In this document: piece after piece, positions 42,379-52,225 of the stretch
Position numbering within the stretch: the stretch's first letter is position 1
Layout: each line of letters begins with the position of its first letter
Assembly (NCBI GenBank): GCA_003451585.1
Contig: DMEU01000020.1
Location: 1-64,000 of the forward strand
Length of the DNA: 64,000 bases
From: Candidatus Omnitrophota bacterium
Lineage (GTDB): Bacteria > Omnitrophota > Gorgyraeia > Velamenicoccales > Velamenicoccaceae
Direction of reading: 5' to 3'
The notes under the pieces: model-generated
The model's database searches: none
What the model was told of the DNA's origin: nothing
What the model saw: the letters and a program-made list of their open reading frames with translations, nothing else
Translations under genes and position numbers: made by a program

Positions 42379-42867
42379 TTATCGCTTATATCCTATCTTC
42401 CTCAATAAGTCTTTACGCCAGGCGATATCATCTTGATCCTCTATACCTTTTGGCTTAGATCCATCGACCACGCCTATTATACCTCTGCCTTGCCCTGTCT
42501 CAATGACTATAACCTCAAGGGGATTGGCTGTGGCGCAATAGATCGAACAAACTTCGGGCACATTTTTTATAGCGTTTAAAACGTTGATGGGATAGGTGCC
42601 TTCCAAAAGGACAAAAAACACATGCCCGGCACCGACAGCCATGGCATTTTCAGCGGCCATCTTTTTGAGGCCCTCATCTGTGCCCTCGAGCCTGACTTTA
42701 CAGGCGCCTGATGACTCACAAAATGCGAGCCCGAACTTTATCCCGGGCACACTCGAAACAAGCGCCTCATACACATCTTCTACGGTCTTGATAAAATGCG
42801 TCTGGCCGATTATTATGTTCGTGTCTTCGGGCTTGGTTATTTTTACGATATCTATTTTTTGCGTCAT
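42379..42867 (-). CDS. adenosine-specific kinase family protein (DUF355)
   Basis: A 162-residue protein of the small family typified by Pyrobaculum PAE2307 and named adenosine-specific kinase (DUF355). It contains IIIGQTHFIKTVEDVYEALVSSVPGIKFGLAFCESSG and GHVFFVLLEGTYPINVLNAIKNVPEVCSIYCATANPLEVIV. The name rests on structural work with archaeal members; bacterial function is not established. It sits between TPR proteins and LpxL. Confidence 0.85.
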   Translation of the reverse strand: MTQKIDIVKITKPEDTNIIIGQTHFIKTVEDVYEALVSSVPGIKFGLAFCESSGACKVRLEGTDEGLKKMAAENAMAVGAGHVFFVLLEGTYPINVLNAIKNVPEVCSIYCATANPLEVIVIETGQGRGIIGVVDGSKPKGIEDQDDIAWRKDLLRKIGYKR

Positions 42868-42882
42868 GGCCGCCCCATCTTC

Positions 42883-43965
42883 TTATAAAGGTGTTTGATC
42901 CGGCTGGAGTTTCTTTTTAGCCTTATCCAGCAACCTCTTGGCTGAATTGGTATATAGCTTACGCCCCTGGCTTTCAGCCTCGATCACAGTCTCAAATGAA
43001 ACGATGGCGGCTTCAAACTCCCTGCGGCCGTATTGTTCGACACCTTTTAAGAACAAATCCTTATTGTGTATCACATCCGGCGTGCCTTCAACCTGCTCTA
43101 TCTTTACCTTCTTTGACTTTCTGTCTTTCTTCGCGCTGCGTTTCTCTGCCTGCGCGGCGCGCTTCTCTTCTCTGCGGCTTATCGCCGCTTCTCTTTTTTC
43201 TTCCTTTGCCCTGCGCGCAGCTTCAATGCGTTCATTCTTTGTAGCCAGCTTATCAGCCGCCCTATCCTTAGCGACCTGCTTTTTGACGGCTTTCGCATCT
43301 TCCCTAACAGGCTTATCCAGGCCGGCCTTAGCCGTACTTTCTGCTTCGAGCGCCTCAGCCACCTTTTTTTCTTTTAGATCACTGCGCCTTTCGTTGATCT
43401 CCCGGCGCTTCTCCAGCATATCCTGCCGCTCTTCCTTCTTTGCCTCTAGTGCACTCTTCTTCTGCGCCCTTTCCATTTTTCTGCGCTCTTTGGCCCTCTT
43501 ATTCTCTTCTATCTTTTTCTCGCGGGCAAGCCGGCGTGAGATAATGATCTCGCTGCGCTCTTTATAAAATGAAGCAAAATCATCTACTGGTTTCTTTTCC
43601 AATACCTTATCGAATATCTCTATAGCGGCCTTATAATCGCGCTGGTTATAGCGCCGCTTACCCTCATCATAAAGGCTCTTAAGCTCTGAGGCCTCGCTCT
43701 TTTTGGCCTCTACGCGAGTCAGGCCTTCTTTTTCAGCCTTCACCTTTTGGAGGAATTCTGCGGCTTCACGATGGCCAGGCTCTAAGGAAAGCGTCTTTTC
43801 AAATTCCTGTATGGCCCTGTCATAAAGGCCCCGATTATAAAACTTCACGCCATTTTGATAATGGAGCTCTACAACGACCGGATCGGCCGCCTGAGCACAT
43901 ATAGCGCCCATAGAGAAAAAAAGCGCGATAAAAAATGCAAATTTAGCTCTTGATAAAGATCTCAT
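42883..43965 (-). CDS. exported TPR protein with long charged coiled coil
   Basis: A 360-residue protein with a signal peptide (FAFFIALFFSMGAICAQAA), TPR units (VKFYNRGLYDRAIQEFEKTLSLEPGH; GKRRYNQRDYKAAIEIFDKVLEKKP), then about 150 residues dense in Lys, Glu and Arg that should form a long helix, and a last TPR (GVEQYGRREFEAAIVSFETVIEAE). The start at 43965 follows GAGGAG. It looks paralogous to the next gene upstream. Probably a periplasmic scaffold; function unknown. Confidence 0.75.
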   Translation of the reverse strand: MRSLSRAKFAFFIALFFSMGAICAQAADPVVVELHYQNGVKFYNRGLYDRAIQEFEKTLSLEPGHREAAEFLQKVKAEKEGLTRVEAKKSEASELKSLYDEGKRRYNQRDYKAAIEIFDKVLEKKPVDDFASFYKERSEIIISRRLAREKKIEENKRAKERRKMERAQKKSALEAKKEERQDMLEKRREINERRSDLKEKKVAEALEAESTAKAGLDKPVREDAKAVKKQVAKDRAADKLATKNERIEAARRAKEEKREAAISRREEKRAAQAEKRSAKKDRKSKKVKIEQVEGTPDVIHNKDLFLKGVEQYGRREFEAAIVSFETVIEAESQGRKLYTNSAKRLLDKAKKKLQPDQTPL

Positions 43966-44012
43966 CTTCCACTCCTCTTTAGCTATAGTCGATCTATGAC
44001 GCTCTATACTGC

Positions 44013-45182
44013 CTACGGCAGGATAGACCTGCACCACTGCGTTAATTTTTCCGCGTGCCCAGATAGAAAAAGAGCCTCGGCCCGCGTGATAGGCCTCTCC
44101 TCATCATCTATCAACCTCTTGATGTTCAAGATCGAGCGCATATGGTATACGTTTGCTTCAACATCCGCCCGTTTTACATTCTCTAAAAGAAGCCTGCTTA
44201 TATTCTCGTGCCGCGGCTGCGCGCTCCTTACGCTATGAAAATAGATAAGTACCGCATCACAATAATTTATACCGGCATTGATGGCATTTAACCCCGCCGC
44301 ATTCCAGCGGCTGGTGCGAAGCGCCTCTTTCATCTCGACAAAATATTTCTCGGCGCGGTCGATCACAACCGGATATTCCGTCAATTCCGCGGGCACACCC
44401 GGCTGCTCAGAGGCAAGCCTCTCTTTCATGTTACGCCATTTTTCGGTCTCCCGCTTTATCTTCTCGGCCTGTTTGGATATCTTTGCCTGAGCCAAGTAAT
44501 CCTGCCGTTCCTCTTCAAGCAGGCTCTCTTGTTCCTTAAGCTGCCGTTCTTTTATGCGTATAAGCTCATCGCGTGTGGCCCTTCGCTCGGCCTTGGCCTT
44601 TAAAAACTTCTCGACATCCTCCTGTTCGGCGATATCCCCTTTGATATATGAAACCTCGTTTTCCAAATCCTCTAAGTTCTTGGTCTGTTGATCGGACCTT
44701 GAAAGTTTTCTCCTGTCCTTATCGGACAACGGCAGGGCATCACGGCAAAGCTTTGCATAATACTGCGCGAATTTGTCGTTAGGGGCTTTCTCAAGGACGG
44801 CGTTAAATGTATCCAGGGCCCTGCGATAATCGCCCTTTTCATAATAAGACTTGCCAAGGAAATAAAGATCTACGGGTTTATTGCCTTTTGGGCCCCTTGC
44901 GTCGGCGTCGATAGCATCGCCGCGGTATTGTTCAAGGACCCTGATGCAGTTTTGCGAATACTGCTGTATATCCTTATAAAATGGATCCAGGTCGGACACC
45001 GCCTGGAATTCTCTCAACGCATCTTCGAAACGGCCGGCCTCATAATAAACTATGCCGCGGTAATAATGGAGGCTGAGCTCCTTGCGCTTATCCTGCGGCG
45101 TAGCCGCAAGAACAGACCGCCCAAAGCTGAAAAAACAGCAAAGGAGCGCGCAGAAAACCAAATACCTTTTAAACCGTATCAT
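44013..45182 (-). CDS. exported TPR protein
   Basis: A 389-residue protein, signal peptide at the N-terminus (YLVFCALLCCFFSFGRSVLAA), TPR units (LHYYRGIVYYEAGRFEDALREFQAVSDLDP; GKSYYEKGDYRRALDTFNAVLEKAPND), then a long coiled-coil region (residues about 190-270) and a helical C-terminal domain with a second cluster of helices. It overlaps lnt by 4 bp (ATGA type). Related in plan to the gene downstream, so probably a duplicated pair. Confidence 0.75.
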   Translation of the reverse strand: MIRFKRYLVFCALLCCFFSFGRSVLAATPQDKRKELSLHYYRGIVYYEAGRFEDALREFQAVSDLDPFYKDIQQYSQNCIRVLEQYRGDAIDADARGPKGNKPVDLYFLGKSYYEKGDYRRALDTFNAVLEKAPNDKFAQYYAKLCRDALPLSDKDRRKLSRSDQQTKNLEDLENEVSYIKGDIAEQEDVEKFLKAKAERRATRDELIRIKERQLKEQESLLEEERQDYLAQAKISKQAEKIKRETEKWRNMKERLASEQPGVPAELTEYPVVIDRAEKYFVEMKEALRTSRWNAAGLNAINAGINYCDAVLIYFHSVRSAQPRHENISRLLLENVKRADVEANVYHMRSILNIKRLIDDEERPITRAEALFLSGHAEKLTQWCRSILP

Positions 45183-46678
45183 CGTTTTTTCTTTATATCC
45201 AGGCCGATCATTATAATAACATAGAAAATACAGATGAGAGCAAAAACATCTCCTATCCTTGTATAAAGGCTCTTGCGCCCCGTCTTTGCCACCCAGGCAG
45301 CCTTATAACCGGTGACGAACGTAGGTTTACCGCCCGCGTCTCTTAGCATTGCGTAAGGCTTGCCGGTGTCATCGATAAAACAAGAGATGCCGGTATTGGC
45401 CGCCCTTATGACATATGTCCTGTTCTCGACCGCGCGCATAACCGACGCCTGCATATGCTGGTAGTGGCTTGATGTATCCCCAAACCAGGCATCATTAGTC
45501 AAATTTACCAGGAAATCAGCCCCGCGCAGGACAGAACCCCTGGCTATGTCTCCAAAAATATCCTCAAAACAGATCATTGTGCCAAAACTCATGCGCGGGC
45601 AATATTTGCCGGCCAGAGAAAAAATAACATGGCCTTTGCCGGGAGAAAAATCCTCTATAGGCAAGATACTTTCGATGAACGGCAGGAATTTGCGGGCGGG
45701 AATATACTCCCCAAAAGGAACGAGATGAAGCTTATCGTAGACGACCGGCTCCTTTGAGGCCGGGCCGAACAAGATCGCGCTATTAAAATAACGGACATCC
45801 CTCAGGGTGATCGAACCGGCAAGCAAAGGTACGCCGGCATCCTGAGCGAAACCTTCCAGGCCGTTATTATCCTCGCCGGGCCTGTAATAATCCGGATAGG
45901 AAGTCTCCGGCCATACTATAAGGTCCGGTTCTTCTTTTAAATTCACGATCTCCGTCAAGATCTGGTATTTTTTGAAGATATTATCCTTAAAACCTGCGGC
46001 CCATTTGATCTCCTGGGAAATATTGCCTTGGACAAGAGCGACTTTAAATGCGCAGTTCTTTTGAGGGTCTTGGAATATCCTATACGCCCCATAGCCGAAC
46101 CAGGCAAAGAGCACAAGAAAAACGGCGGCGGCACGCGGCAACAAGACCGCACGCCCTGTCTTTCTCCAAAATATAAATTCAAAGATATTGATGTTTATGA
46201 ACATCACGATGAAGGAAACGCCGTATGCGCCTACTATATCGGCTGCCTGGATGGCCAAAAGATTAGAAGCCTGCCCCGTGCCCAAGAGCGCCCATGGCAT
46301 ACCTGTCACGAAATGACCGCGGGCAAACTCCAAAAGGACCCAAAGTGCCGGTATCAGCGTAACACGCGCGCTAAATGTAAACTTTTGTTTAATGAAGACA
46401 TAGGCCATTCCGAAGACTGCCACGTAAAGCGCAAGATATACTGAAAGGACTATCATGCCCGGGACAGTGACATTTATCAACCAGAACATCGTCGTGATGA
46501 AAAATACCGTGCCGCAGATAAGGGAAATAAGAAAGGCCTTGCCTGGACGCTGCTTTTCAAGCGCAAAAAAGAGCGGCACAAAAGCAAGCCAGGCAAAAAC
46601 CCAAAGATTCGGTTTAGGGAACGACAACCGCAGTAATACACCGCTGAGGATAGATAACAAGTATGGGTTTAAAAACAT
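45179..46678 (-). CDS. lnt: apolipoprotein N-acyltransferase
   Basis: Adds the third acyl chain to the N-terminal Cys of lipoproteins in the inner membrane. The 499 residues hold about six membrane segments and a nitrilase-type domain. The catalytic triad is visible: Glu in LIVWPETSYPDYYRP near residue 254, Lys in VYDKLHLVPFGEYIPARKF near 320, and Cys in GTMICFEDIFGD near 373. A late membrane helix is at the C-terminus. It fits with the many lipoprotein genes in the window. Confidence 0.94.
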   Translation of the reverse strand: MFLNPYLLSILSGVLLRLSFPKPNLWVFAWLAFVPLFFALEKQRPGKAFLISLICGTVFFITTMFWLINVTVPGMIVLSVYLALYVAVFGMAYVFIKQKFTFSARVTLIPALWVLLEFARGHFVTGMPWALLGTGQASNLLAIQAADIVGAYGVSFIVMFININIFEFIFWRKTGRAVLLPRAAAVFLVLFAWFGYGAYRIFQDPQKNCAFKVALVQGNISQEIKWAAGFKDNIFKKYQILTEIVNLKEEPDLIVWPETSYPDYYRPGEDNNGLEGFAQDAGVPLLAGSITLRDVRYFNSAILFGPASKEPVVYDKLHLVPFGEYIPARKFLPFIESILPIEDFSPGKGHVIFSLAGKYCPRMSFGTMICFEDIFGDIARGSVLRGADFLVNLTNDAWFGDTSSHYQHMQASVMRAVENRTYVIRAANTGISCFIDDTGKPYAMLRDAGGKPTFVTGYKAAWVAKTGRKSLYTRIGDVFALICIFYVIIMIGLDIKKKR

Positions 46679-46689
46679 ATCAGCTATTT

Positions 46690-46796
46690 TGGCTAAGGTT
46701 AGGTTGCCAGTTTAGTAGTTTGGCAACGTAGTTAGTGTTTATAACTAACTACTTAACCTAAGAACTAAACCGGCATCGTTACCATAACCCTATTAC
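46690..46796 (+). repeat. long palindromic intergenic element, copy 2 (H7)
   Basis: Fills most of the secA-lnt gap. Left arm (GTTAGGTTGCC, GTTTAGTAGTT, AACGTAGTTAGT) and right arm (ACTAACTAC, AACTAAACCGGC) are nearly complementary over about 46 bases. The left half matches the reverse complement of 11098-11225. Confidence 0.7.
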
Positions 46797-46840
46797 TGGA
46801 GATGCTGTGGGACAAAGCTTTCTGAAAATAGCGACCAACT

Positions 46841-49702
46841 TTATTGCCCGCAGCACTTCTTATATTTTTTCCCGCTGCCGCACGGGCACGGGTCATTCCT
46901 GCCTACTTTAGGGCCTTCGCGTTTCATTGAGACAGCCCCATCCTCTTCCTCTGCGACAACGGCCTCTTCTGCATCCGGCTGCATCTGCCGCGCAGCGTCC
47001 TGGATGCGGCCGGAGCGGCCGGCCGCTAAATTTTTCTGTAGCGGGGTAAATTCCTCGTGTTCGGCCTTCTGCGGCAGTGAACTAAACACGCCTCTGAATG
47101 CCTTCTCTTCGACCACCTGCATCCTGAAAATAAATTCCACCGCTTCTTCCTTTATGCGCTGCATCATCTCAACGAACATCTGATAAGCTTCACGCTGATA
47201 TTCTATCAACGGGTCGCGCGAAGCGTAGGCGCGAAGGCCTATACCCTCCTTCAAATAATCCAGGGAATAAAGGTGTTCTTTCCAGCGGCTATCGATCACA
47301 TGGAGCATGACCATGCGCTCTAAACCGCGCATACGTTCCTGCCCCAGGGCCCTCTCCTTCTCTTCATAAAAAGCCCTGACCTTGATTATAAGCTCTTCTT
47401 TGATCTCCGGCTCCGTCATGCCGGCAAGTTTATCTTTTTCAACCGGTACGGATGGCCCGAATTTTTGCTTGATCCATCCTTCGAGCCCGGCCCAATTCCA
47501 TTCTTCCGGCGGGACCTCTTTGGACAAATAAATATCCATAGCCCCTGCCATCACTTCATCTATCATGTCAAAAAGAAGGGCTTTTAGATCTTCTCCTTCC
47601 AACACCAAGCGGCGTTCGGAATAGATCACCTCGCGCTGCTTGTTCATCACGTCATCGTATTCAAGAAGGTGCTTACGTATCTCAAAATTATACGACTCTA
47701 CCCTCTTTTGCGCGGTCTCTATAGAATGCGTGACCCACGGATGCTCGATAACAGTATCCTCTTCGAGGCCAAGTTTATCCATAATACCTACGAGCCTGTC
47801 CGAACCAAAAAGGCGCATCAGGTCATCCTCTAAAGATACATAAAATCTCGACGAGCCCGGGTCGCCCTGCCTGCCGCTGCGGCCGCGGAGCTGATTGTCA
47901 ATGCGCCTGGCTTCGTGCCGCTCAGTACCTATCACATGGAGCCCGCCTGCTTCTACGACCTTATCGTGCTCTATCCTGGCCTCGGCTTTTAGCCTCTCTA
48001 AGGCCCCGGCATACTCTTCTTTGTATTCCGGGGAAGAAGGCGTTAGCTTTTTAGCTGCCATGATAGACTTAGCCATGAATTCAGGATTACCACCCAAAAG
48101 TATATCGGTTCCGCGGCCGGCCATGTTGGTGGCTATGGTCACGCCCTTATAACGTCCGGCCTGGGCAACGATAGAAGCTTCCATCTCATGGTATTTGGCA
48201 TTCAAGACGCTGTGCGGTATGCCGATCTTTTTAAGCATGGAGCCCAAGAGCTCGGATTTTTCTATTGAAATAGTCCCTACAAGCACCGGCCTGCCTTTTT
48301 CATAACACTGCTTAATGTCTTCAATGACGGCGTTATATTTTCCGTTCTTTGACTTATAGACGGAATCCGCATAATTCTGCCGCGCCATCGGCCTATTGGT
48401 TGGTATGACCACGACATCCAGCTTATATATCTGTTTAAACTCATTGGCCTCGGTAAAAGCCGTCCCTGTCATACCGGCAAGCTTATGGTACAACCGAAAA
48501 TAATTCTGTAGTGTGATCGTGGCCAGCGTCTGGTTCTCCCGCTCGATGCGCAAATTCTCCTTTGCCTCTACTGCCTGGTGCATGCCTTCAGACCAGCGGC
48601 GGCCGGGCATAAGCCTGCCGGTAAACTCATCTACGATAATGACCTTGCCGTCCTTTACCACATAATCCACATCGCGCTTGAAAAGGTCGTGCGCCTTTAT
48701 CGCCTGGATAATATGGTGGGCCCATTCACCGGAAAGGTCGTCATAGATATTGGCGACGCCGAGCAGTTGTTCGCACTTGGCGATGCCCTCTTCGGTCAGG
48801 CTGACCGTGTGATTTTTCTCGTCGACCACCGCATCAAAACCCACGGAGAGGTCCTCCCCCTTATACTTAGCCTCTATCTCTTCCTTCTCCAATATCAGGC
48901 GGCGCTTCAGTTTAGGGATGATGCGGTTTATGGTGTAGTATTTCTCGACGGAATCATCCGTGGGGCCCGAGATGATAAGCGGCGTGCGTGCCTCGTCAAC
49001 AAGGATGGAATCTACTTCGTCTACGATTGCATAATAAAGTTCCCGCTGCACCATATGTTTACGCTCAACGACCATGTTATCGCGCAGATAATCAAACCCG
49101 AATTCATTGTTCGTCCCAAATACGATATCACAATTATAGGCAAAAAGCTTATCCTCGAACTCCATATCGTGCTGTATGACCCCGACGGATAACCCGAGGA
49201 ACTCATAAATGGGCCCCATCCACTCGCGGTCACGTTTGGCCAGATAGTCGTTGACGGTGACGACGTGGACACCTCGGCCCATGAGCGCATTTAAATAAAC
49301 CGGCAGCGTCGCAACCAGGGTCTTGCCTTCGCCTGTGGCCATCTCAGCTATGCCGCCGCGATGAAGGACGATACCGCCGATCAACTGGACATCAAAATGA
49401 CGCAGCCCTATCGTGCGCTTTGATACCTCGCGCACAACGGCAAAGGCCTCGGGCAATAACTCTTCTAAAACACGGCCTTCTGTTTTTTTCCGCAGGTCGG
49501 AATCGGCTTCCGCGTGCCCTGCGTCTTTAAGGCGAACCTGTATCCTCTGTTTGAACTCCGCGGTCTTAGAACGAAGCGCGTCATCGCTTAACGCGGCGAC
49601 CTCAGGCTCCAGCTTATTGATCCCTTCGATCAAAGGACCCATATTCTTTAGAACGCGATCATTCTGCGTGCCCAATATCTTTGAAAAAATAAAGTTAATC
49701 AT
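46841..49702 (-). CDS. secA: preprotein translocase ATPase
   Basis: Motor of the Sec translocon. The 953 residues contain the Walker A motif ([21 protein letters not shown]), [20 protein letters not shown], the GTSIxxSE-type helicase motif [15 protein letters not shown], and [14 protein letters not shown]. The C-terminus carries the zinc-binding [17 protein letters not shown] that contacts SecB or phospholipid. It overlaps prfB by 8 bp. It lies in the export and envelope part of the run with lnt and lipoproteins. Confidence 0.97.
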   Translation of the reverse strand: MINFIFSKILGTQNDRVLKNMGPLIEGINKLEPEVAALSDDALRSKTAEFKQRIQVRLKDAGHAEADSDLRKKTEGRVLEELLPEAFAVVREVSKRTIGLRHFDVQLIGGIVLHRGGIAEMATGEGKTLVATLPVYLNALMGRGVHVVTVNDYLAKRDREWMGPIYEFLGLSVGVIQHDMEFEDKLFAYNCDIVFGTNNEFGFDYLRDNMVVERKHMVQRELYYAIVDEVDSILVDEARTPLIISGPTDDSVEKYYTINRIIPKLKRRLILEKEEIEAKYKGEDLSVGFDAVVDEKNHTVSLTEEGIAKCEQLLGVANIYDDLSGEWAHHIIQAIKAHDLFKRDVDYVVKDGKVIIVDEFTGRLMPGRRWSEGMHQAVEAKENLRIERENQTLATITLQNYFRLYHKLAGMTGTAFTEANEFKQIYKLDVVVIPTNRPMARQNYADSVYKSKNGKYNAVIEDIKQCYEKGRPVLVGTISIEKSELLGSMLKKIGIPHSVLNAKYHEMEASIVAQAGRYKGVTIATNMAGRGTDILLGGNPEFMAKSIMAAKKLTPSSPEYKEEYAGALERLKAEARIEHDKVVEAGGLHVIGTERHEARRIDNQLRGRSGRQGDPGSSRFYVSLEDDLMRLFGSDRLVGIMDKLGLEEDTVIEHPWVTHSIETAQKRVESYNFEIRKHLLEYDDVMNKQREVIYSERRLVLEGEDLKALLFDMIDEVMAGAMDIYLSKEVPPEEWNWAGLEGWIKQKFGPSVPVEKDKLAGMTEPEIKEELIIKVRAFYEEKERALGQERMRGLERMVMLHVIDSRWKEHLYSLDYLKEGIGLRAYASRDPLIEYQREAYQMFVEMMQRIKEEAVEFIFRMQVVEEKAFRGVFSSLPQKAEHEEFTPLQKNLAAGRSGRIQDAARQMQPDAEEAVVAEEEDGAVSMKREGPKVGRNDPCPCGSGKKYKKCCGQ

Positions 49703-50805
49703 TCTTCTCTCTTGTCTTTATCATACGCAGATAGGCTTCTATGAAACCGTCTATTTTGCCGTCGAGCGTGCCGTTGGCATCGCCGGTTTCATGCTCCGTA
49801 CGGTGGTCTTTGACCATATTATAAGGATGCAGGACGTAAGAACGTATCTGAGAGCCCCACTCTATCCTCTGTTTTTTATCGTATTCGGCCGAAAGCTTTT
49901 CTTCCTGCTCACGGCGCCTCTTTTCATAAAGCCTGGATTTCAAGATGCCTAGCGCTACCATCTTATTCTGGTGCTGGGAACGCTCGTTCTGGCACTGCAC
50001 TACAATGCCTGTTGCGATGTGCGTCATGCGCACAGCCGAATCAGTGGTGTTGACATGCTGGCCGCCCTTGCCTCCGGCGCGGTACAGGTCTATGGAGATC
50101 TCGTCAGGCTTTATCTCGATATCGACATCCTGCTGGACCTCCGGAATAACATCTATCGAGGCAAAAGACGTATGCCGTCGTTTATTCGCATCAAAAGGAG
50201 AGATCCTTACCAGGCGATGCACGCCGATCTCGGGCCTTAAATATCCGTAGGCGAACTCACCTCGAATAATGGCCGTAACATTTTTTATGCCTGCCTCTTC
50301 GCCCGCCAGTATGTCGGTAACAACCACATCAAAACCGTGTATCTGGGCCCAGCGCGTGTACATCCTAAACAACATAGACGCCCAATCACAGGATTCCGTG
50401 CCTCCGGCGCCGGCATTGATATTGACTATCGCGTTATTCCTGTCAAACTCTCCGGAAAAAAGGGTATAAAACTCCAACCTCTGAAGGTCCTGGCTCAACT
50501 GCTCAAGATCGGAGGCTATTGTAGACAGGAATTCTTCCCCCTCGCCTTCGGATATCTGAAAAAATTCTTTTATTTCCTTTACCCTGGACTCGTGCCTGTG
50601 CCACGGTTCACTGATATTTTTCAGCGATTTCAATTTTTGCACTACAAGATTTGCGGCCTGTGTATCCTGCCAGAATTCCTGGCTCGTCATCTGCGACTGC
50701 AACGACCCTATCTGTCTATCTTTGGCATCGATGTCAAAGATACCCCCGGAGTCGTTCCAACGTGCCGCTGACCGCTTCTATCTTCTTAAATATCTCTTCT
50801 CTCAT
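49695..50805 (-). CDS. prfB: peptide chain release factor 2 with programmed +1 frameshift
   Basis: Recognises UGA/UAA stop codons. The gene reads 23 codons from the ATG at 50805, meets an in-frame TGA at 50734-50736, then continues in the +1 frame to give 369 residues. The site is GGGGG-TAT-CTT-TGA-C, the classic RF2 autoregulatory frameshift with an internal Shine-Dalgarno. After the shift come the helical N-terminal domain, the GGQ loop in [18 protein letters not shown], and the [13 protein letters not shown] segment. An upstream in-frame ATG at 50817 with AGGAAG eight bases before is a possible alternative start. Confidence 0.95.
50733..50751 (-). promoter_or_regulatory. programmed ribosomal frameshift site of prfB
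   Basis: Minus strand GGGGG, three bases, CTT TGA C. Slippage at CTT lets ribosomes read the TGA only when RF2 is abundant, giving feedback control. Confidence 0.95.
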
Positions 50806-50867
50806 TGCCGGCCCCATCAAACAAACTTCCTGATAAATTAATGTTTTATTCTAACGCATAACTATAG

Positions 50868-51944
50868 TTACATCAACCTCTTAATGCCTTTGATATCAAG
50901 CTCAAGCTCATCCTTGCTGTCGGCATATTTATAGGCCTCTTCCGCGGTGATCTTATTATCACGGACAAGCTTGGAAAGGCATTGTTTGAAACTCCCCATA
51001 CCGAACATGGCGCCCTCTTCCAAAAAGCGCGGTATGTCAGCCATGGCGCCTTCGCGTATAAGGCGGCTTATGGTAGGCGTTAAAGTCATAGTCTCGACCG
51101 CCGGCACGCGGCCGGAACCATCGACATTTGGAACAAGTCTCAATGAAATGACGCCTTTGAGCAAAAATGACAGCTGCATCCTGATCTCGCCATGCTGGTG
51201 CGGCGGGAAAAAATTAATGATCCTCTGCACTGTCTGGGCGGCATTCACGGTATGTATCGTGCTCAAGACCAAAATACCCATCTCAGCGGCCACAAGGGCG
51301 GCAAGCATCGTATCAAGGTCGCGGATAGTGCCGATAAAAACAACATCCGGGCTCTGTAGTGTAACCTGCTTTAATGCCACGACATAAGAAGAAACATCCA
51401 AACCCAGCTCGCGTTGATTGATAACGCTCTTCTTATCCTTGAACGTGAATTCTATAGGGTCCTCGACCGTCAGTATATGCCGCGCCATGGTGTTGTTCAT
51501 GTATTCGATCATGCTGGCTATCGTCGTGGATTTTCCGTTGCCCGCCGGCCCGGTCATAAGTATCAATCCGCGGCGCTCTCCCGAAAGCGTCTTCAAGACG
51601 TTCTCCGGCAGGTTCAGTGTATTGAAATCAGGGATATTTTCCTTGATGCGGCGCATGACTATGGAAGGTACGCCGCGCTGGCAAAACACGCTCACCCTGA
51701 AACGGTCCAGCCCCTCCACATCAATGGCAAAATCCGTATCGTTTGATGCCTGAAACATCTTCTTGTGGACAGGGTCTGCTATCTCGTCGATTATATTCTC
51801 CAGGTCTTTGGCGCTCAAGACCGGAAAATCCTGCATAGGCACCAGCCCGCCGTAAACGCGCAGGTAAGGCACATTATCCACCTTTAAAAACAAGTCTGAT
51901 GCATCCCGCTCGCACATACCACGTAAAGCATCCTTGATATTCAT
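50868..51944 (-). CDS. PilT-family twitching ATPase
   Basis: Hexameric secretion ATPase of 358 residues, PilT/PilU type. A N-terminal PAS-like domain is followed by Walker A (MTGPAGNGKSTT, about 131-141), the Asp box with HILTVEDPIEF near 156, and His-box LSTIHTVNAAQTVQRIINFFPP. The Walker B segment reads SPDVVFIGTIRDLDTM: the usual catalytic Glu of GExRD is Thr (residue 206). The change suggests weak ATP hydrolysis or a non-canonical role, such as a partner of another PilT. The pilin gene at 20.8 kb fits with a pilus system. Confidence 0.88.
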   Translation of the reverse strand: MNIKDALRGMCERDASDLFLKVDNVPYLRVYGGLVPMQDFPVLSAKDLENIIDEIADPVHKKMFQASNDTDFAIDVEGLDRFRVSVFCQRGVPSIVMRRIKENIPDFNTLNLPENVLKTLSGERRGLILMTGPAGNGKSTTIASMIEYMNNTMARHILTVEDPIEFTFKDKKSVINQRELGLDVSSYVVALKQVTLQSPDVVFIGTIRDLDTMLAALVAAEMGILVLSTIHTVNAAQTVQRIINFFPPHQHGEIRMQLSFLLKGVISLRLVPNVDGSGRVPAVETMTLTPTISRLIREGAMADIPRFLEEGAMFGMGSFKQCLSKLVRDNKITAEEAYKYADSKDELELDIKGIKRLM

Positions 51945-51955
51945 GGCTTACTCCT

Positions 51956-52225
51956 CTATTTTTCTCTCTCTCTTCTCAAAAGTTCGGCCTTCTTCTTAAG
52001 TCCTCCGCGAAAACCGCCTAAAGAACCATCGCTGGCTATCACCCGATGACAAGGCACATAAGGCGCGTAAGGATTCTTGTTGAGCGCATTGCCTACGGCC
52101 CTTGCACCGAAAGGCCTGCCGATCTGGCCGGCCACCCACTTGTAACTACGCGTCTGGCCGAATGGTATTTTCATAACAGCGCTGTAAACCGCCTTTTCAA
52201 AAGGCGTCGATCTACGGTCTTTCAA
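51956..52225 (-). CDS. O6-alkylguanine-DNA alkyltransferase domain protein
   Basis: Repairs O6-alkylguanine by transfer to a Cys. Only the C-terminal DNA-binding/active domain is present (89 residues): FEKAVYSAVMKIPFGQTRSYKWVAGQIGRP, then the active-site PCHRV in APYVPCHRVIASDGSLGGFRGG. Small single-domain forms exist, some alkyltransferase-like (ATL) with Trp in place of Cys; here Cys is kept, so it may be active. It overlaps the end of uvrC by 14 bp. Confidence 0.88.
   Translation of the reverse strand: MKDRRSTPFEKAVYSAVMKIPFGQTRSYKWVAGQIGRPFGARAVGNALNKNPYAPYVPCHRVIASDGSLGGFRGGLKKKAELLRREREK

Noticed and set aside
42938..43567. A 209-codon open frame on the plus strand
   Set aside because: It is the antisense of the Lys/Glu/Arg-rich coiled-coil part of the TPR protein; its Ser/Phe/Leu/Arg-rich product is typical of such shadows, and it has no ribosome site.
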